Source: Pseudomonas oryzihabitans
GTDB taxonomy: Bacteria; Pseudomonadota; Gammaproteobacteria; Pseudomonadales; Pseudomonadaceae
Direction of reading: 5' to 3'
DNA length: 64,000 nt
NCBI RefSeq assembly: GCF_024652905.1
Contig: NZ_CP102428.1
Coordinates: 4,812,596 to 4,876,595 of the forward strand
A program made the position numbers and the translations under genes. Shown piece by piece: positions 40,311 to 49,033 of the stretch. The stretch's first letter is position 1; every line of letters starts with the position of its first letter. Below the pieces are notes generated by a model, which saw only the letters and a list, made by a program, of their open reading frames with translations, was not told where the DNA came from and ran no database searches.

Positions 40311-41162
40311 ATGCAAACGTTTCGTCTGGTGATCGCCTGTCCGGACGGGGTAGGTATCGTGGCCAAGGTCAGCAACTTCCTGGCGACCTATAACGGCTGG
40401 ATTACCGAAGCGAGTCACCATTCGGATACGGAGAGTGGCTGGTTCTTCATGCGCCATGAGATCCGCGCCGATTCACTGCCCTTCGATCTGGCCGGCTTCA
40501 GTCAGGCCTTCGCGCCCATTGCGCGGGAATTCTCCATGCAATGGCGAATCACCGATTCGGCCCAGCGCAAGCGCGTGGTGCTCATGGCCAGTCGCGAATC
40601 CCACTGCCTGGCCGACCTGCTGCACCGCTGGCACAGTGGTGAGCTGGATTGCGAGATTCCCTGCGTCATCTCCAACCACGACACCCTGCGCAGCATGGTC
40701 GAATGGCACGGCATTCCCTTCTTCCACGTGCCGGTCGATCCCGCCGACAAGCAGCCGGCCTTCGACGAGGTGTCGCGGCTGATCGAGCTGCATCAGGCGG
40801 ATACCGTGGTGCTGGCGCGCTACATGCAGATCCTGCCGCCGGATCTCTGCGCACGCTATGCCCACCAGGTAATCAACATCCATCACAGCTTCCTGCCGTC
40901 CTTCGTTGGTGCCAAGCCCTATCACCAGGCGGCGCAGCGCGGCGTCAAGCTGATCGGCGCCACCTGTCACTACGTGACCGAAGAGTTGGATGCCGGGCCG
41001 ATCATCGAGCAGGACGTGGAACGCGTCAGCCACCGGGACAACGTCGAAGACATGGTGCGCCTGGGCAAGGACGTCGAGAAGATGGTGCTGTCCCGCGGCC
41101 TGAGATACCACCTGCAAGAGCGGGTCATGGTCCATGGCAACAAGACCGTCATCTTCGACTGA
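40311..41162 (+). CDS. purU: formyltetrahydrofolate deformylase
   Basis: A 283-residue enzyme that hydrolyses 10-formyltetrahydrofolate to formate and tetrahydrofolate, balancing one-carbon pools. The N-terminal ACT domain (residues 1-~80, starting QTFRLVIACPDGVGIVAKVS) is followed by a formyltransferase-type catalytic domain with INIHHSFLPSF, GATCHYVTEELDAGPII and the HRD segment. The start at 40311 begins at the ACT domain; the open frame upstream is non-coding. Pseudomonas genomes often hold several purU paralogues, so this may not be the only copy. Confidence 0.94.
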   Translation: MQTFRLVIACPDGVGIVAKVSNFLATYNGWITEASHHSDTESGWFFMRHEIRADSLPFDLAGFSQAFAPIAREFSMQWRITDSAQRKRVVLMASRESHCLADLLHRWHSGELDCEIPCVISNHDTLRSMVEWHGIPFFHVPVDPADKQPAFDEVSRLIELHQADTVVLARYMQILPPDLCARYAHQVINIHHSFLPSFVGAKPYHQAAQRGVKLIGATCHYVTEELDAGPIIEQDVERVSHRDNVEDMVRLGKDVEKMVLSRGLRYHLQERVMVHGNKTVIFD

Positions 41163-41369
41163 CAGCGAGCGTCCTGCGGAGCCGGGTACCGCAGCGGCGC
41201 CGCCACGGCTGGGCGAGGGCTGCCTCGCCCGCTATGACCTGCAGGCCATGGCGGAGGAGGGCGGCGCCGATTTCAGTGCCGCCGCGGCGCTGTGGCGGCA
41301 ACTGCAGGCACCACAAGACACCCAGGACAGCGCGATAAACGCCCCGGACAGTGGGGATACGGACGCGAC

Positions 41370-41591
41370 TCAGCTGTCCTGAGCGGCGGCTTCGGCGCTG
41401 GTCTTGGCCTTGAGATCGGCGATCTTGCGCACTTCCGAGGCGAACACCTCGTCCTGCACGGTCGGCCGTTTCTTCCAGGGTTTGCGATCGGGCTTGGGTT
41501 GCGCGGCGTAGGTGACGATTTCGCCACCGTAGACATCCTGATAGCGCTGGGCCTGGCGTTCCAGTTCAGCGCGAAGTTGATCTTTGGTCAC
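41370..41591 (-). CDS. small hypothetical protein
   Basis: A 73-residue, highly charged protein (RAELERQAQRYQDVYGG, then KPDRKPWKKRPTVQDEVF and ASEVRKIADLKAKT) with no membrane segment. GTG 41591 is the likely start, since the open frame further upstream reads unlike protein; the ribosome site is weak. Reading direction is the same as nadC, 118 bases downstream of it. I do not recognise the family. The amino-acid composition looks coding rather than random, but this is a modest call. Confidence 0.5.
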   Translation of the reverse strand: MTKDQLRAELERQAQRYQDVYGGEIVTYAAQPKPDRKPWKKRPTVQDEVFASEVRKIADLKAKTSAEAAAQDS

Positions 41592-41709
41592 GGGTTCGAT
41601 CTTGTTCGAGTGTCGCGAGAGGCGAGCGGTCGTCAGGACCGCTCGAAGCCGGTGCGCAGGAAGCGCGGCTGCGGAGTCTAGCCGCCGCGACGCCCTTTGC
41701 CTATCCCAC

Positions 41710-42558
41710 TCAATCCAGGATGCGCATGGACAGATCAATGGCCTTGACGTCCTTGGTCAGGGTGCCGATGGAGATGTAGTCGACGCCGGTCTGGGCGATG
41801 CCGAGCAGGGTGTCCTGGTTGACGCCGCCCGAGGCTTCCAGCTTGGCTTGGCCAGCGGTCAGGGCGACCGCCGTGCGCATGTCGGCCAGGCTCAGCTCGT
41901 CCAGCATTACGATGTCCGCGCCTGCGGTCAGGGCCTGTTCCAGCTCCTGCAGACTTTCCACCTCGACCTCCACCGGGCGCCCTGGCGCCAAGTGCCGGGC
42001 GGTGGCCACGGCCTGGGCGATGCCGCCACAGGCGGCGATGTGGTTTTCCTTGATCAGGAAGGCGTCGAACAGGCCGATGCGGTGGTTGTAGCAACCGCCG
42101 CAGGTGACCGCGTATTTCTGGGCGCGGCGCAGGCCGGGCAGAGTCTTGCGAGTGTCCAGCAGCCGTACGGCGGTGTCCTGCACCAGGTCGGCATAGTGGC
42201 GGCAGCGGGTGGCGGTGCCGGACAGCAGCTGCAGGAAATTGAGCGCGCTGCGCTCGCCGGTGAGCAAGGCACGGGCTGGGCCCTGAAGTTCGAACAGCAC
42301 CTGGTCGGGCGCGACCCGGTCGCCGTCCGCCACCTGCCAGCGGACCTCGACCGCGGGATCCAGCACCCGGAACACCTCGTCGACCCAGGCCGTACCCGCC
42401 ACCACTGCGGCTTCACGGGTGATGATCCGCGCGCGTGCCTGTTGGTGAGCGGGAATCAAGCCCGCCGTAAGGTCGCCACTGCCGACGTCTTCGCGCAGCG
42501 CGGCGGCGACGTTATCGGTGATGACCTGGGCGAGATCGGCAAGGGTAGCGCTGGACAT
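41710..42558 (-). CDS. nadC: nicotinate-nucleotide pyrophosphorylase (carboxylating)
   Basis: A 282-residue quinolinate phosphoribosyltransferase, converting quinolinate and PRPP to nicotinate mononucleotide in de novo NAD synthesis. Motifs: [14 protein letters not shown] at the N-terminus, [40 protein letters not shown] and [11 protein letters not shown]; the C-terminal block EASGGVNQ and [12 protein letters not shown] closes the barrel. It is divergent from the DUF1631 gene. Length is typical. Confidence 0.96.
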   Translation of the reverse strand: MSSATLADLAQVITDNVAAALREDVGSGDLTAGLIPAHQQARARIITREAAVVAGTAWVDEVFRVLDPAVEVRWQVADGDRVAPDQVLFELQGPARALLTGERSALNFLQLLSGTATRCRHYADLVQDTAVRLLDTRKTLPGLRRAQKYAVTCGGCYNHRIGLFDAFLIKENHIAACGGIAQAVATARHLAPGRPVEVEVESLQELEQALTAGADIVMLDELSLADMRTAVALTAGQAKLEASGGVNQDTLLGIAQTGVDYISIGTLTKDVKAIDLSMRILD

Positions 42559-42844
42559 GAAAAGACTCCGAAAAGGGGCTGCAGGAGGCGAGCGGGCAAC
42601 TTTAGGTGAGGTTGACGATCTGAGATAGACAACGTTGAATTATTTGATGGGCAGGCGCTGACCGACAGGTGCCTTGTGAACCCTGTCATGTACTGTGCAG
42701 ATGCCGATTGGTCGATGCCTTAGCAGAGCAAATAATGGCACATCGACAACGTTTCACCTCGCGGCCAGGGCGGCCAACGTTGTTCAATGCTCCTGTAGTG
42801 GAACGCGATTCAGCCGAACGCAAGAACGGTTGTGGGAGGCGGTG

Positions 42845-45031
42845 GTGCAGAACGACGTAAATGTGGTTCATTTCAAGGCGCTCGGGGAATCTTCTTCCCG
42901 ATTGCCTGCTGTGCTTTTACCGGTCAGGGATCGCGCCGCTCAGCGACTCAATGCCTCCTTGCAGCAGCTGTTCGACAACGCCGACGATGCGCTGTTTGAA
43001 ATGGCCGATCGAGCCGGTAGCAACCAGGAACAAAGTCTCTACTTCGAAGCGATGCGCGACCTGCGCCTCAGACGCAAGAGCATCGAGCGCAGCTTTCTCC
43101 AGCAGTATTTCGAGCGCTTCGCCGCCCTGAACAATCTGGTCGGCAGCAAGCCGGAAATGCGTCTGGACAGCGTCTCCTACGAAGACCTGAGTCTGGTGCA
43201 GAACGATGCCCTGGAAGAGAGCGTCGCCGTGGACACCATGGTGGCCAAGGCGCTCAGCAACAACGCCATGGCCATCAGCCACCTGACCATTAGATTCAAC
43301 ACCCAGCTGGCCAGCAAGCTGGATGATTCGACCCATCCCCTAGGGCCACGCCGGCTGTGCGAGGCCTTCGTCGAGGCCTGCCGCGATCTCGACACCGACA
43401 TCAAGGTCAAGCTGATCATCTACAAGCTGTTCGAGCGCTTCGTGCTCAACGGCCTCGGTCAGCTGTACGCGGAATCCAATCGGCAATTGGTCGATGCCGG
43501 GGTATTGCCCCAGCTCAAGGCCATTCCCCAGCAGGTACCGAATCGCTCGGCCAAGGGCTATAGCGGGCGCACCCCGGCCCACGTCAACGGCGAAGACGAT
43601 GGCCAGGAGCTCTTTGGCACCCTGCAGGGCCTGCTGGCCCAGCTGCGCACCCCGGGCAGCGCCACCCTGGGTGGCGGCATGGCGGCCGATGAGGGGGCTG
43701 CGACCGGCGATGGCCAGGTCATCACCAGCTACGACCTCATGCGCCTGCTCTCTCACCTGCAGCAGCAGATTTCCAGCCAGTCCCTGGATGGCTATGACCT
43801 CAAGGCGCAACTGGGTGTGGCCCTGGGCCGCATCAGCGAGCGCTCGGGTCGAAAGCGAGTGGTGGGGCAGGTCGACGAAGACGTCATCAATCTGGTGGCG
43901 ATGCTGTTCGAATTCATTCTCGATGACCTCACCCTGCCGGATTCGCTCAAGGCGCTGATCGCCCGGTTGCAGATTCCCATGCTCAAGGTGGCGGTCCTCG
44001 ACAAGACCTTTTTCAGTCGCGGCAGCCATCCGGCACGGCGCCTGCTCAACGAGATTGCCGCCGCCTCCCTGGGCTGGGGCGAGCAGAGCGATCTGCAACG
44101 CGACGGTCTCTATCAGAAGATCGAGCAGATCGTGCAGCGGTTGCTGTCCGACTTCGTCGACGATCCGGAGATCTTCGCCGAGCTGTTGGCCGACTTCATG
44201 GCCTATGTCAGTGACGAGCAGCGTCGCAGCGAATTGCTCGAACAGCGTACCCGCGATGCCGAGGAGGGGCGGGCACGGGCCGAGATCGCACGCCTGCAGG
44301 TCGAGCACGTCCTGAGCCAGCGCCTGCAGGAACATCAGCTGCCGGCCGCCGTGCAACGCGTCCTACGCGAAGCCTGGAGTCAGGTGCTGTTGCTGACCTG
44401 CCTGAAGCAGGGTTACGACTCCAGCGAATGGCGGGCGGCGCTCAAGACCATGGACGATCTGATCTGGAGCATCCAGCCCCACCACGACGTAGCGTCGCGC
44501 CAGCGTTTGCTGGAGATGGTGCCTGGGCTGCTCAAGGCACTGCGGGAAGGCCTGGCCAGCGCGGCCTTCGATCCGTTCTCCACCTCCGAATTCTTCACTG
44601 AACTCGAATCCCTGCACGTCCAGACCTTCCAGCAGACTCGTCCCGAGTTGGCAGAAGTGGCGGCGGTGGAGGCCGCGGTCGCAGTGCCCGTACCGGCGCC
44701 TGCCGCTGAGCCCTTCGAGCTGCCTCGCGCGGAGCGGATCACCGGATTGACCGGTGACTCCCTGGAGTGGGTGGATAGCCTGTCGGTGGGCGCCTGGCTC
44801 GAAATCCTCGATGTCGAGCAGAAGCTGCGCTGCAAGCTGGCCGCGGTCATTCGCCCCATGGGCCGTCTGGTGTTCGTCAATCGCACCGGCATGAAGGTGC
44901 TGGACCGCACCCGTGAGGAACTGGCGCTGGATTACCAGGAAGGCCGGGTACGGCTGCTGGACGATGCCCTGCTGTTCGACCGGGCCATGACCTCGGTGAT
45001 CGGCAGCCTGCGGGGTCAGTCGCCTTCCTGA
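42845..45031 (+). CDS. DUF1631 family protein
   Basis: A 728-residue cytosolic protein covered by DUF1631, mostly helical and acidic, with recurring motifs such as VKLIIYKLFERFVLNGLG, LLSDFVDDPEIFAELLADF and a C-terminal beta-rich part (VDSLSVGAWLEI, KCKLAAVIRP-like, LVFVNRTGMKVLDRT) resembling a PilZ-like barrel at the end. The start is set at GTG 42845, 5 bases after GGGAGG; GTG 42842 is next to it, and the frame is open back to 42695. The function is unknown. Next to nadC, as I recall it to be in P. aeruginosa. Confidence 0.83.
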   Translation: MQNDVNVVHFKALGESSSRLPAVLLPVRDRAAQRLNASLQQLFDNADDALFEMADRAGSNQEQSLYFEAMRDLRLRRKSIERSFLQQYFERFAALNNLVGSKPEMRLDSVSYEDLSLVQNDALEESVAVDTMVAKALSNNAMAISHLTIRFNTQLASKLDDSTHPLGPRRLCEAFVEACRDLDTDIKVKLIIYKLFERFVLNGLGQLYAESNRQLVDAGVLPQLKAIPQQVPNRSAKGYSGRTPAHVNGEDDGQELFGTLQGLLAQLRTPGSATLGGGMAADEGAATGDGQVITSYDLMRLLSHLQQQISSQSLDGYDLKAQLGVALGRISERSGRKRVVGQVDEDVINLVAMLFEFILDDLTLPDSLKALIARLQIPMLKVAVLDKTFFSRGSHPARRLLNEIAAASLGWGEQSDLQRDGLYQKIEQIVQRLLSDFVDDPEIFAELLADFMAYVSDEQRRSELLEQRTRDAEEGRARAEIARLQVEHVLSQRLQEHQLPAAVQRVLREAWSQVLLLTCLKQGYDSSEWRAALKTMDDLIWSIQPHHDVASRQRLLEMVPGLLKALREGLASAAFDPFSTSEFFTELESLHVQTFQQTRPELAEVAAVEAAVAVPVPAPAAEPFELPRAERITGLTGDSLEWVDSLSVGAWLEILDVEQKLRCKLAAVIRPMGRLVFVNRTGMKVLDRTREELALDYQEGRVRLLDDALLFDRAMTSVIGSLRGQSPS

Positions 45032-45046
45032 GGTCGCTGCGACAGT

Positions 45047-45074
45047 AAAAGCCGTCCCAAGGGACGGCTTTTTT
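45047..45074. terminator. bidirectional rho-independent terminator
   Basis: AAAAGCCGTCCC pairs perfectly with GGGACGGCTTTT across a 4-base loop, with T-runs on both strands. It separates the convergent DUF1631 and ndh genes. Confidence 0.95.
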
Positions 45075-45091
45075 GTGCGTGAGCCAAGGGC

Positions 45092-46384
45092 CTAGTGCAG
45101 CTTCAGGCGTGGCTCGGTCTTGCGTCTCAGGTGGTCGCCGGCAAACAGCGCCAGGGCACGCAGCGGGCCATAGAGGGCGACCTGGTGCATGCGGTAGAGC
45201 GAGACGTAGAAGGTCCGCGCCAGCCAGCCTTCCAGGGTCAGGCTACCCAGGGCGCCGCCCATGAGATTGCCGACCGCGCTGAAGCGCGACAGCGAGATCA
45301 ACGAGCCGTAGTCCTTGTAGACGTAGTCGGGCAGCGGCTTGCCCTCCAGGCGCGCCTTGAAGGTCTTGACCAGCAACGAGGCCTGCTGGTGAGCGGACTG
45401 CGCCCGGGGCGGTACGGTACGGGTGTCGCCGGGGGTCAGCGGGCAGGCCGCGCAGTCGCCGAGCGCGAAAACATTCGGGTCGCGGGTAGTCTGCAGCGTC
45501 GAGTTGACCACCAGTTGGTTGATGCGGTTGGTTTCCAGCCCCGCCAAGTCCTTGAGAAAGGCCGGAGCGCGGATACCGGCAGCCCAGACCTTGAGACTGG
45601 CCGGGACGAATTCGCCCGCGGTCTGCAGGCCGTCGGCGCGGACTTCCTTCACCGCCGAGCCGGTCAGCACCCGCACGCCGAGTTTTTCCAAGGTACGGTG
45701 CGCCTGGCCGGCGATGCGTTCGGGCAGCGCCGGCAGGATGCGCGGACCAGCCTCGACCAGGGTGATGCGCAGGTCTTCGGGGCGGATGCGATCCATGCCA
45801 TAGGCCTGTAGCTCTTCGGCGGCGTTGCGCAGCTCGGCCGCCAGTTCCACGCCGGTAGCGCCGGCACCGACGATGGCCACCTCGATGTACTCACCCGGCT
45901 GCTCGCTGACGTGAGCACGCAGATAGTGGGTCAGCAGCTTGCGGTGGAAGCGTTCGGCCTGGGCACGGGTATCGAGGAAGATGCAATTTTCCGCGGCGCC
46001 CGGGGTGCCGAAATCGTTGGTGGTGCTGCCGATGGCCAGCACCAGGGAGTCATAGCCGATCTCCCGCTCCGGGACCAGGATGGCGCCATCGTCCTCGATC
46101 GCGGCCAGCTGCACCTTGCGGCGCTCGCGATCCAGGCCGGTCATGCGTCCGAGCTGGAAGTCGAAATGGTTCCACTTGGCCTGGGCGACATAGCTCAGCT
46201 CGTCCTCGGTGGAGTTGAGGGAGCCGGCAGCCACCTCGTGCAGCAGGGGTTTCCACAGGTGGGTGGCATTGGCGTCGATCAGCACGATCTGCGCCTGGCC
46301 GCGCTTGCCCAGGCTACGGCCCAGGCGGGTAGCCAGTTCCAGGCCGCCGGCGCCGCCGCCGACGATAACGATGCGATGGGTCAT
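45092..46384 (-). CDS. ndh: type II NADH dehydrogenase
   Basis: A 430-residue non-proton-pumping NADH:quinone oxidoreductase, a peripheral flavoprotein feeding electrons from NADH to the quinone pool. The FAD site is IVIVGGGAGGLELA at the N-terminus, the NADH site is VAIVGAGATGVELAAEL, and FALGDCAACP is the second FAD motif. The amphipathic C-terminus (residues ~380-430, with YVSLYRMHQVALYG) anchors it to the membrane. The start at 46384 begins the flavin fold; an upstream start at 46438 adds a foreign segment. Confidence 0.95.
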   Translation of the reverse strand: MTHRIVIVGGGAGGLELATRLGRSLGKRGQAQIVLIDANATHLWKPLLHEVAAGSLNSTEDELSYVAQAKWNHFDFQLGRMTGLDRERRKVQLAAIEDDGAILVPEREIGYDSLVLAIGSTTNDFGTPGAAENCIFLDTRAQAERFHRKLLTHYLRAHVSEQPGEYIEVAIVGAGATGVELAAELRNAAEELQAYGMDRIRPEDLRITLVEAGPRILPALPERIAGQAHRTLEKLGVRVLTGSAVKEVRADGLQTAGEFVPASLKVWAAGIRAPAFLKDLAGLETNRINQLVVNSTLQTTRDPNVFALGDCAACPLTPGDTRTVPPRAQSAHQQASLLVKTFKARLEGKPLPDYVYKDYGSLISLSRFSAVGNLMGGALGSLTLEGWLARTFYVSLYRMHQVALYGPLRALALFAGDHLRRKTEPRLKLH

Positions 46385-46639
46385 GGAGAGCACTCTTAGA
46401 GAAGGAAAGCCTTGGCCGGACCGGGCGCGTCGCCGCAAGCGGGCGCAGTCCCGGGCCGGTGGAATCTGGGGTCGTCGGAGCGTGCGAGAATCGAGTCATC
46501 TAGCAGAGAAGATGGGCGAAAAGTCGTCACTTTCAAGGGAGGCGGCCTGCATCTGCTCTGGCAAGGACGTGCGCGGCGACGAGAGGTCGCGCTAGTTTAA
46601 CCGGGCTGGCCCGGCCATTCGACCCTAGGGAAACTGGGG

Positions 46640-47119
46640 TCAATCCAGGACCTCCACCCGATCGCCCAGGCGGATGATGCCGCTTTCCAGGACCCGGGCC
46701 GTGAGACCGCCATGGCCACGCATGGCCTGGAAGGTGCCCACGCCCAGACGTTCTTCCAGGCGTGCGCAGGGTTGGCACCAGCCGGTAGTCTCCAGCACCG
46801 CCTGGCCGATGCGAAAGCGCCGGTTCTTCAGGCTGAAGAGATTGATTCCGGCGATGGCCAGGTTGCGGCGGAGGTCGGCGGGTGCCACGGCCTTGCCGAT
46901 CAATGCGGCCACCACCGGCAGGTGCTCCCACTGGATGAGGGTGACCTGGCGCTGGTTGCGCGGGGTAGGGCGGGCGTGATCGCCGGTGAGGCCGGCGTCC
47001 CGCCGGGCTTCCACCGCGTCGATCTCGACCATGGGCGCGCGCGAGGCGGGTCGCACGCCGATCCAGCGCACCTCGCCGGACTGGGGAACCTGGGCGAGCA
47101 GTTCTTTGAGCGGGATCAT
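46640..47119 (-). CDS. MOSC domain protein
   Basis: A 159-residue single MOSC domain, related to the C-terminal part of molybdenum cofactor sulfurases and to YiiM. The conserved cysteine is in TTGWCQPCARLEE; LTGDHARPTPRNQRQVTLIQ and NLFSLKNRRFRIGQAVLE are also typical. The substrate is unknown; YiiM-type proteins detoxify N-hydroxylated bases. The start at 47119 (MIPLKELL) has GGAGCCCC-like sequence upstream and fits the domain; the longer frame is unsupported. Confidence 0.87.
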   Translation of the reverse strand: MIPLKELLAQVPQSGEVRWIGVRPASRAPMVEIDAVEARRDAGLTGDHARPTPRNQRQVTLIQWEHLPVVAALIGKAVAPADLRRNLAIAGINLFSLKNRRFRIGQAVLETTGWCQPCARLEERLGVGTFQAMRGHGGLTARVLESGIIRLGDRVEVLD

Positions 47120-47202
47120 GGGGCTCCTCGACGCGATGGTGGTGCCAATCCGAGCGGTAGGGCAGGATAGCGGCCTTGATGGACCGTTCAAGAGAGGATG
47201 CC

Positions 47203-47679
47203 ATGCGCGCAAGAGTTCTGGCGTTGTTACTGTCGTGCCTGCTGTTGCCCCTGACCTCCCTGGCGCTCGAACCGGGTGAGCGGGTGGCGCCCTTCACCCT
47301 GCTCGATCAGCGTGATCGGCCCTATACCTTCGACGACCAGCTGCAGGTTCTGCTGGTGGCGCGCAGCATGAGTGGCTCGGGGCTGGTCAAGGAAGCCATG
47401 CGCGAGCAGCCGGCGAACTATATCGACGGCACCCGGGTGGCCTATGTCGCCGACATCAGCAGCATGCCGGCCGCCATTACCCGCATGTTCGCCGTGCCGG
47501 CCATGCGCAAGTACGGCTATCGGGTGCTGCTCGATCGCGAATCGCGCGTCGTGCCACGCTTCCCGGGGGATGCCAGCAAGGTGCTCTGGGTGACCCTCGA
47601 CCATGGCCGCTTCGTCAGCCAGCGCGAATTCAGCGACGCCAATGCCCTGCGCGACGCGCTCAAGGCCAAGGCCCGTTGA
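47203..47679 (+). CDS. secreted thioredoxin-fold-like protein of unknown function
   Basis: A 158-residue protein with a clear signal peptide (ARVLALLLSCLLLPLTSLA). The mature part starts EPGERVAPFTLLDQRDRPYTFDD, as in thioredoxin/peroxiredoxin-like proteins, but lacks the CxxC motif. Residues RVLLDRESRVVPRFPGD resemble the second half of such folds. GAGG lies 5 bases before ATG 47203. It overlaps ampD by one base, so it is co-translated with it. Its activity is unknown; without cysteines, disulfide chemistry is unlikely. Confidence 0.75.
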   Translation: MRARVLALLLSCLLLPLTSLALEPGERVAPFTLLDQRDRPYTFDDQLQVLLVARSMSGSGLVKEAMREQPANYIDGTRVAYVADISSMPAAITRMFAVPAMRKYGYRVLLDRESRVVPRFPGDASKVLWVTLDHGRFVSQREFSDANALRDALKAKAR

Positions 47680-48239
47680 TGGACGGGGTGTTCGTCGATG
47701 GCTGGTATCGCGAGGCGCGGCTCTGTCCTTCGCCCAACCATAACGAACGACCGCCCGGGACGGAGGTGTCCCTGCTGGTGATCCACAACATCAGCTTGCC
47801 GCCCGGGCAGTTCGGCACCGGCTGCGTCCAGGCCTTCTTCCAGAACTGTCTGGATCACTCGGCCCATCCCTTCTTTGCGGAGATCGCCGAACTGAAGGTG
47901 GCGGCGCACTTTCTCATCGAACGCGACGGGGTGGTCACCCAGTTCGTGTCCTGTGAGCAACGCGCCTGGCATGCCGGCGTCTCCTCCTTCGAGGGGCGCG
48001 AGAACTGCAACGACTTCTCCCTGGGCATCGAGCTGGAAGGTACGGACGACCTGGCCTACACCGACGCCCAGTACCGCACCCTGGGACGGCTGACGCGGGC
48101 GTTGCAACGCGCCTATCCGGCGATCACCGCCGAACGCATCCAGGGCCACAGTGACATCGCCCCCGGACGCAAGACCGATCCGGGCCCGGCGTTCGACTGG
48201 CCGCGTCTGCATGCCGAGCTGCAGGGCCACGAGGCCTAG
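47679..48239 (+). CDS. ampD: 1,6-anhydro-N-acetylmuramyl-L-alanine amidase AmpD
   Basis: A 186-residue cytosolic zinc amidase that cuts the stem peptide from recycled anhydro-muropeptides, keeping the AmpC beta-lactamase inducer low. Zinc ligands are H36 (LLVIHNIS), H157 (GHSDIAPGRKTDPG) and D167, with K165 nearby. There is no signal peptide, unlike periplasmic AmpDh paralogues. The start ATG 47679 overlaps the preceding stop (TGATG). The usual neighbour ampE is not next to it; the gene ends by a 4-base overlap with convergent tatD. Confidence 0.96.
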   Translation: MDGVFVDGWYREARLCPSPNHNERPPGTEVSLLVIHNISLPPGQFGTGCVQAFFQNCLDHSAHPFFAEIAELKVAAHFLIERDGVVTQFVSCEQRAWHAGVSSFEGRENCNDFSLGIELEGTDDLAYTDAQYRTLGRLTRALQRAYPAITAERIQGHSDIAPGRKTDPGPAFDWPRLHAELQGHEA

Positions 48240-49033
48240 CGCAGGCGATCCGCTTCCCAGCCGAACACCGCGCAGGCATTGCGCGTGGTGGTCGCTGCCA
48301 GCGTCTCAGGCGAGACCTGCCACAGCGGCGCCAGAGCCGCGCAGATGGCCGGCAGATGGGTGGGGCTGTTACGCACGTCCGGGTGCATAGCGGGTGGCAT
48401 GTCCGGGGCGTCGGTCTCCAGCACGATGCCATCCAGTGGCAGCTGCGGCAGCACGCGCTGCAGGCGCCTGGCCTGGGGCCAGGTGGGGGCGCCGCCCAGG
48501 CCGATCTTGAAACCCAGGCGCAGGTACTCGCGGGCTTCCTCGAAGCTGCCAGAAAAGGCATGGGCGATGCCGGCCCGGGGTGGCTTGAGACGCTTCAGGA
48601 TCCTGACCACATCGGCATGGGCGCGGCGCACGTGCAGCAGCACCGGCAACTCCAGCTCCATGGCCAGGCGCACCTGCTGTTCGAAGAGCCAGGCCTGGCG
48701 CGCCTTGTCGGGCGTCTCGATGAAATAGTCCAGCCCGATCTCGCCCAGGGCGCAGAGCCGTGGATCGGTTCGACGTTCCAGGCAGAAGGCCCTGAGCGCC
48801 TCGATATCGGCCTCTTGGTGGCGCTGCAGGTATAGCGGATGCAGGCCCGGAGCCGCATAGAGGCCGTCATGGGCTGTTGCAACCCTCCAGAGTTGCGGCC
48901 ACTGGCTGCGCTCGACCCCGATCAGTACCTGGCGCACCACGCCGAGTCGCGCGCAGTCGGCCAGCAGCGCCGCCCGTTCGGCGTCGAAGCCCGGATAGTC
49001 CAGGTGATTGTGGGTGTCGATCAGCAGGCTCAT
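48236..49033 (-). CDS. TatD family metal-dependent hydrolase
   Basis: A 265-residue TatD-family amidohydrolase-fold nuclease. Metal ligands: the DTHNHLD start (H8, H10), E in GEIGLDY, H in LLHVRRAHADV, H in HAFSGSFEEA and D in ETDAPDMPP. These proteins are 3'-5' exonucleases/deoxyribonucleases used in DNA repair. Several TatD paralogues occur in Pseudomonas (TatD, YcfH, YjjV); this looks YjjV-like. Its start overlaps the cra stop by ATGA, so it is expressed with the fructose regulator. Confidence 0.88.
   Translation of the reverse strand: MSLLIDTHNHLDYPGFDAERAALLADCARLGVVRQVLIGVERSQWPQLWRVATAHDGLYAAPGLHPLYLQRHQEADIEALRAFCLERRTDPRLCALGEIGLDYFIETPDKARQAWLFEQQVRLAMELELPVLLHVRRAHADVVRILKRLKPPRAGIAHAFSGSFEEAREYLRLGFKIGLGGAPTWPQARRLQRVLPQLPLDGIVLETDAPDMPPAMHPDVRNSPTHLPAICAALAPLWQVSPETLAATTTRNACAVFGWEADRLR

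Noticed and set aside
41134..41382. 81-codon plus-strand ORF overlapping the 3' end of purU
   Set aside because: It begins inside purU in another frame, is rich in Ala/Pro/Ser as expected from GC-rich shadow frames, lacks a ribosome site and overlaps the small minus-strand gene.
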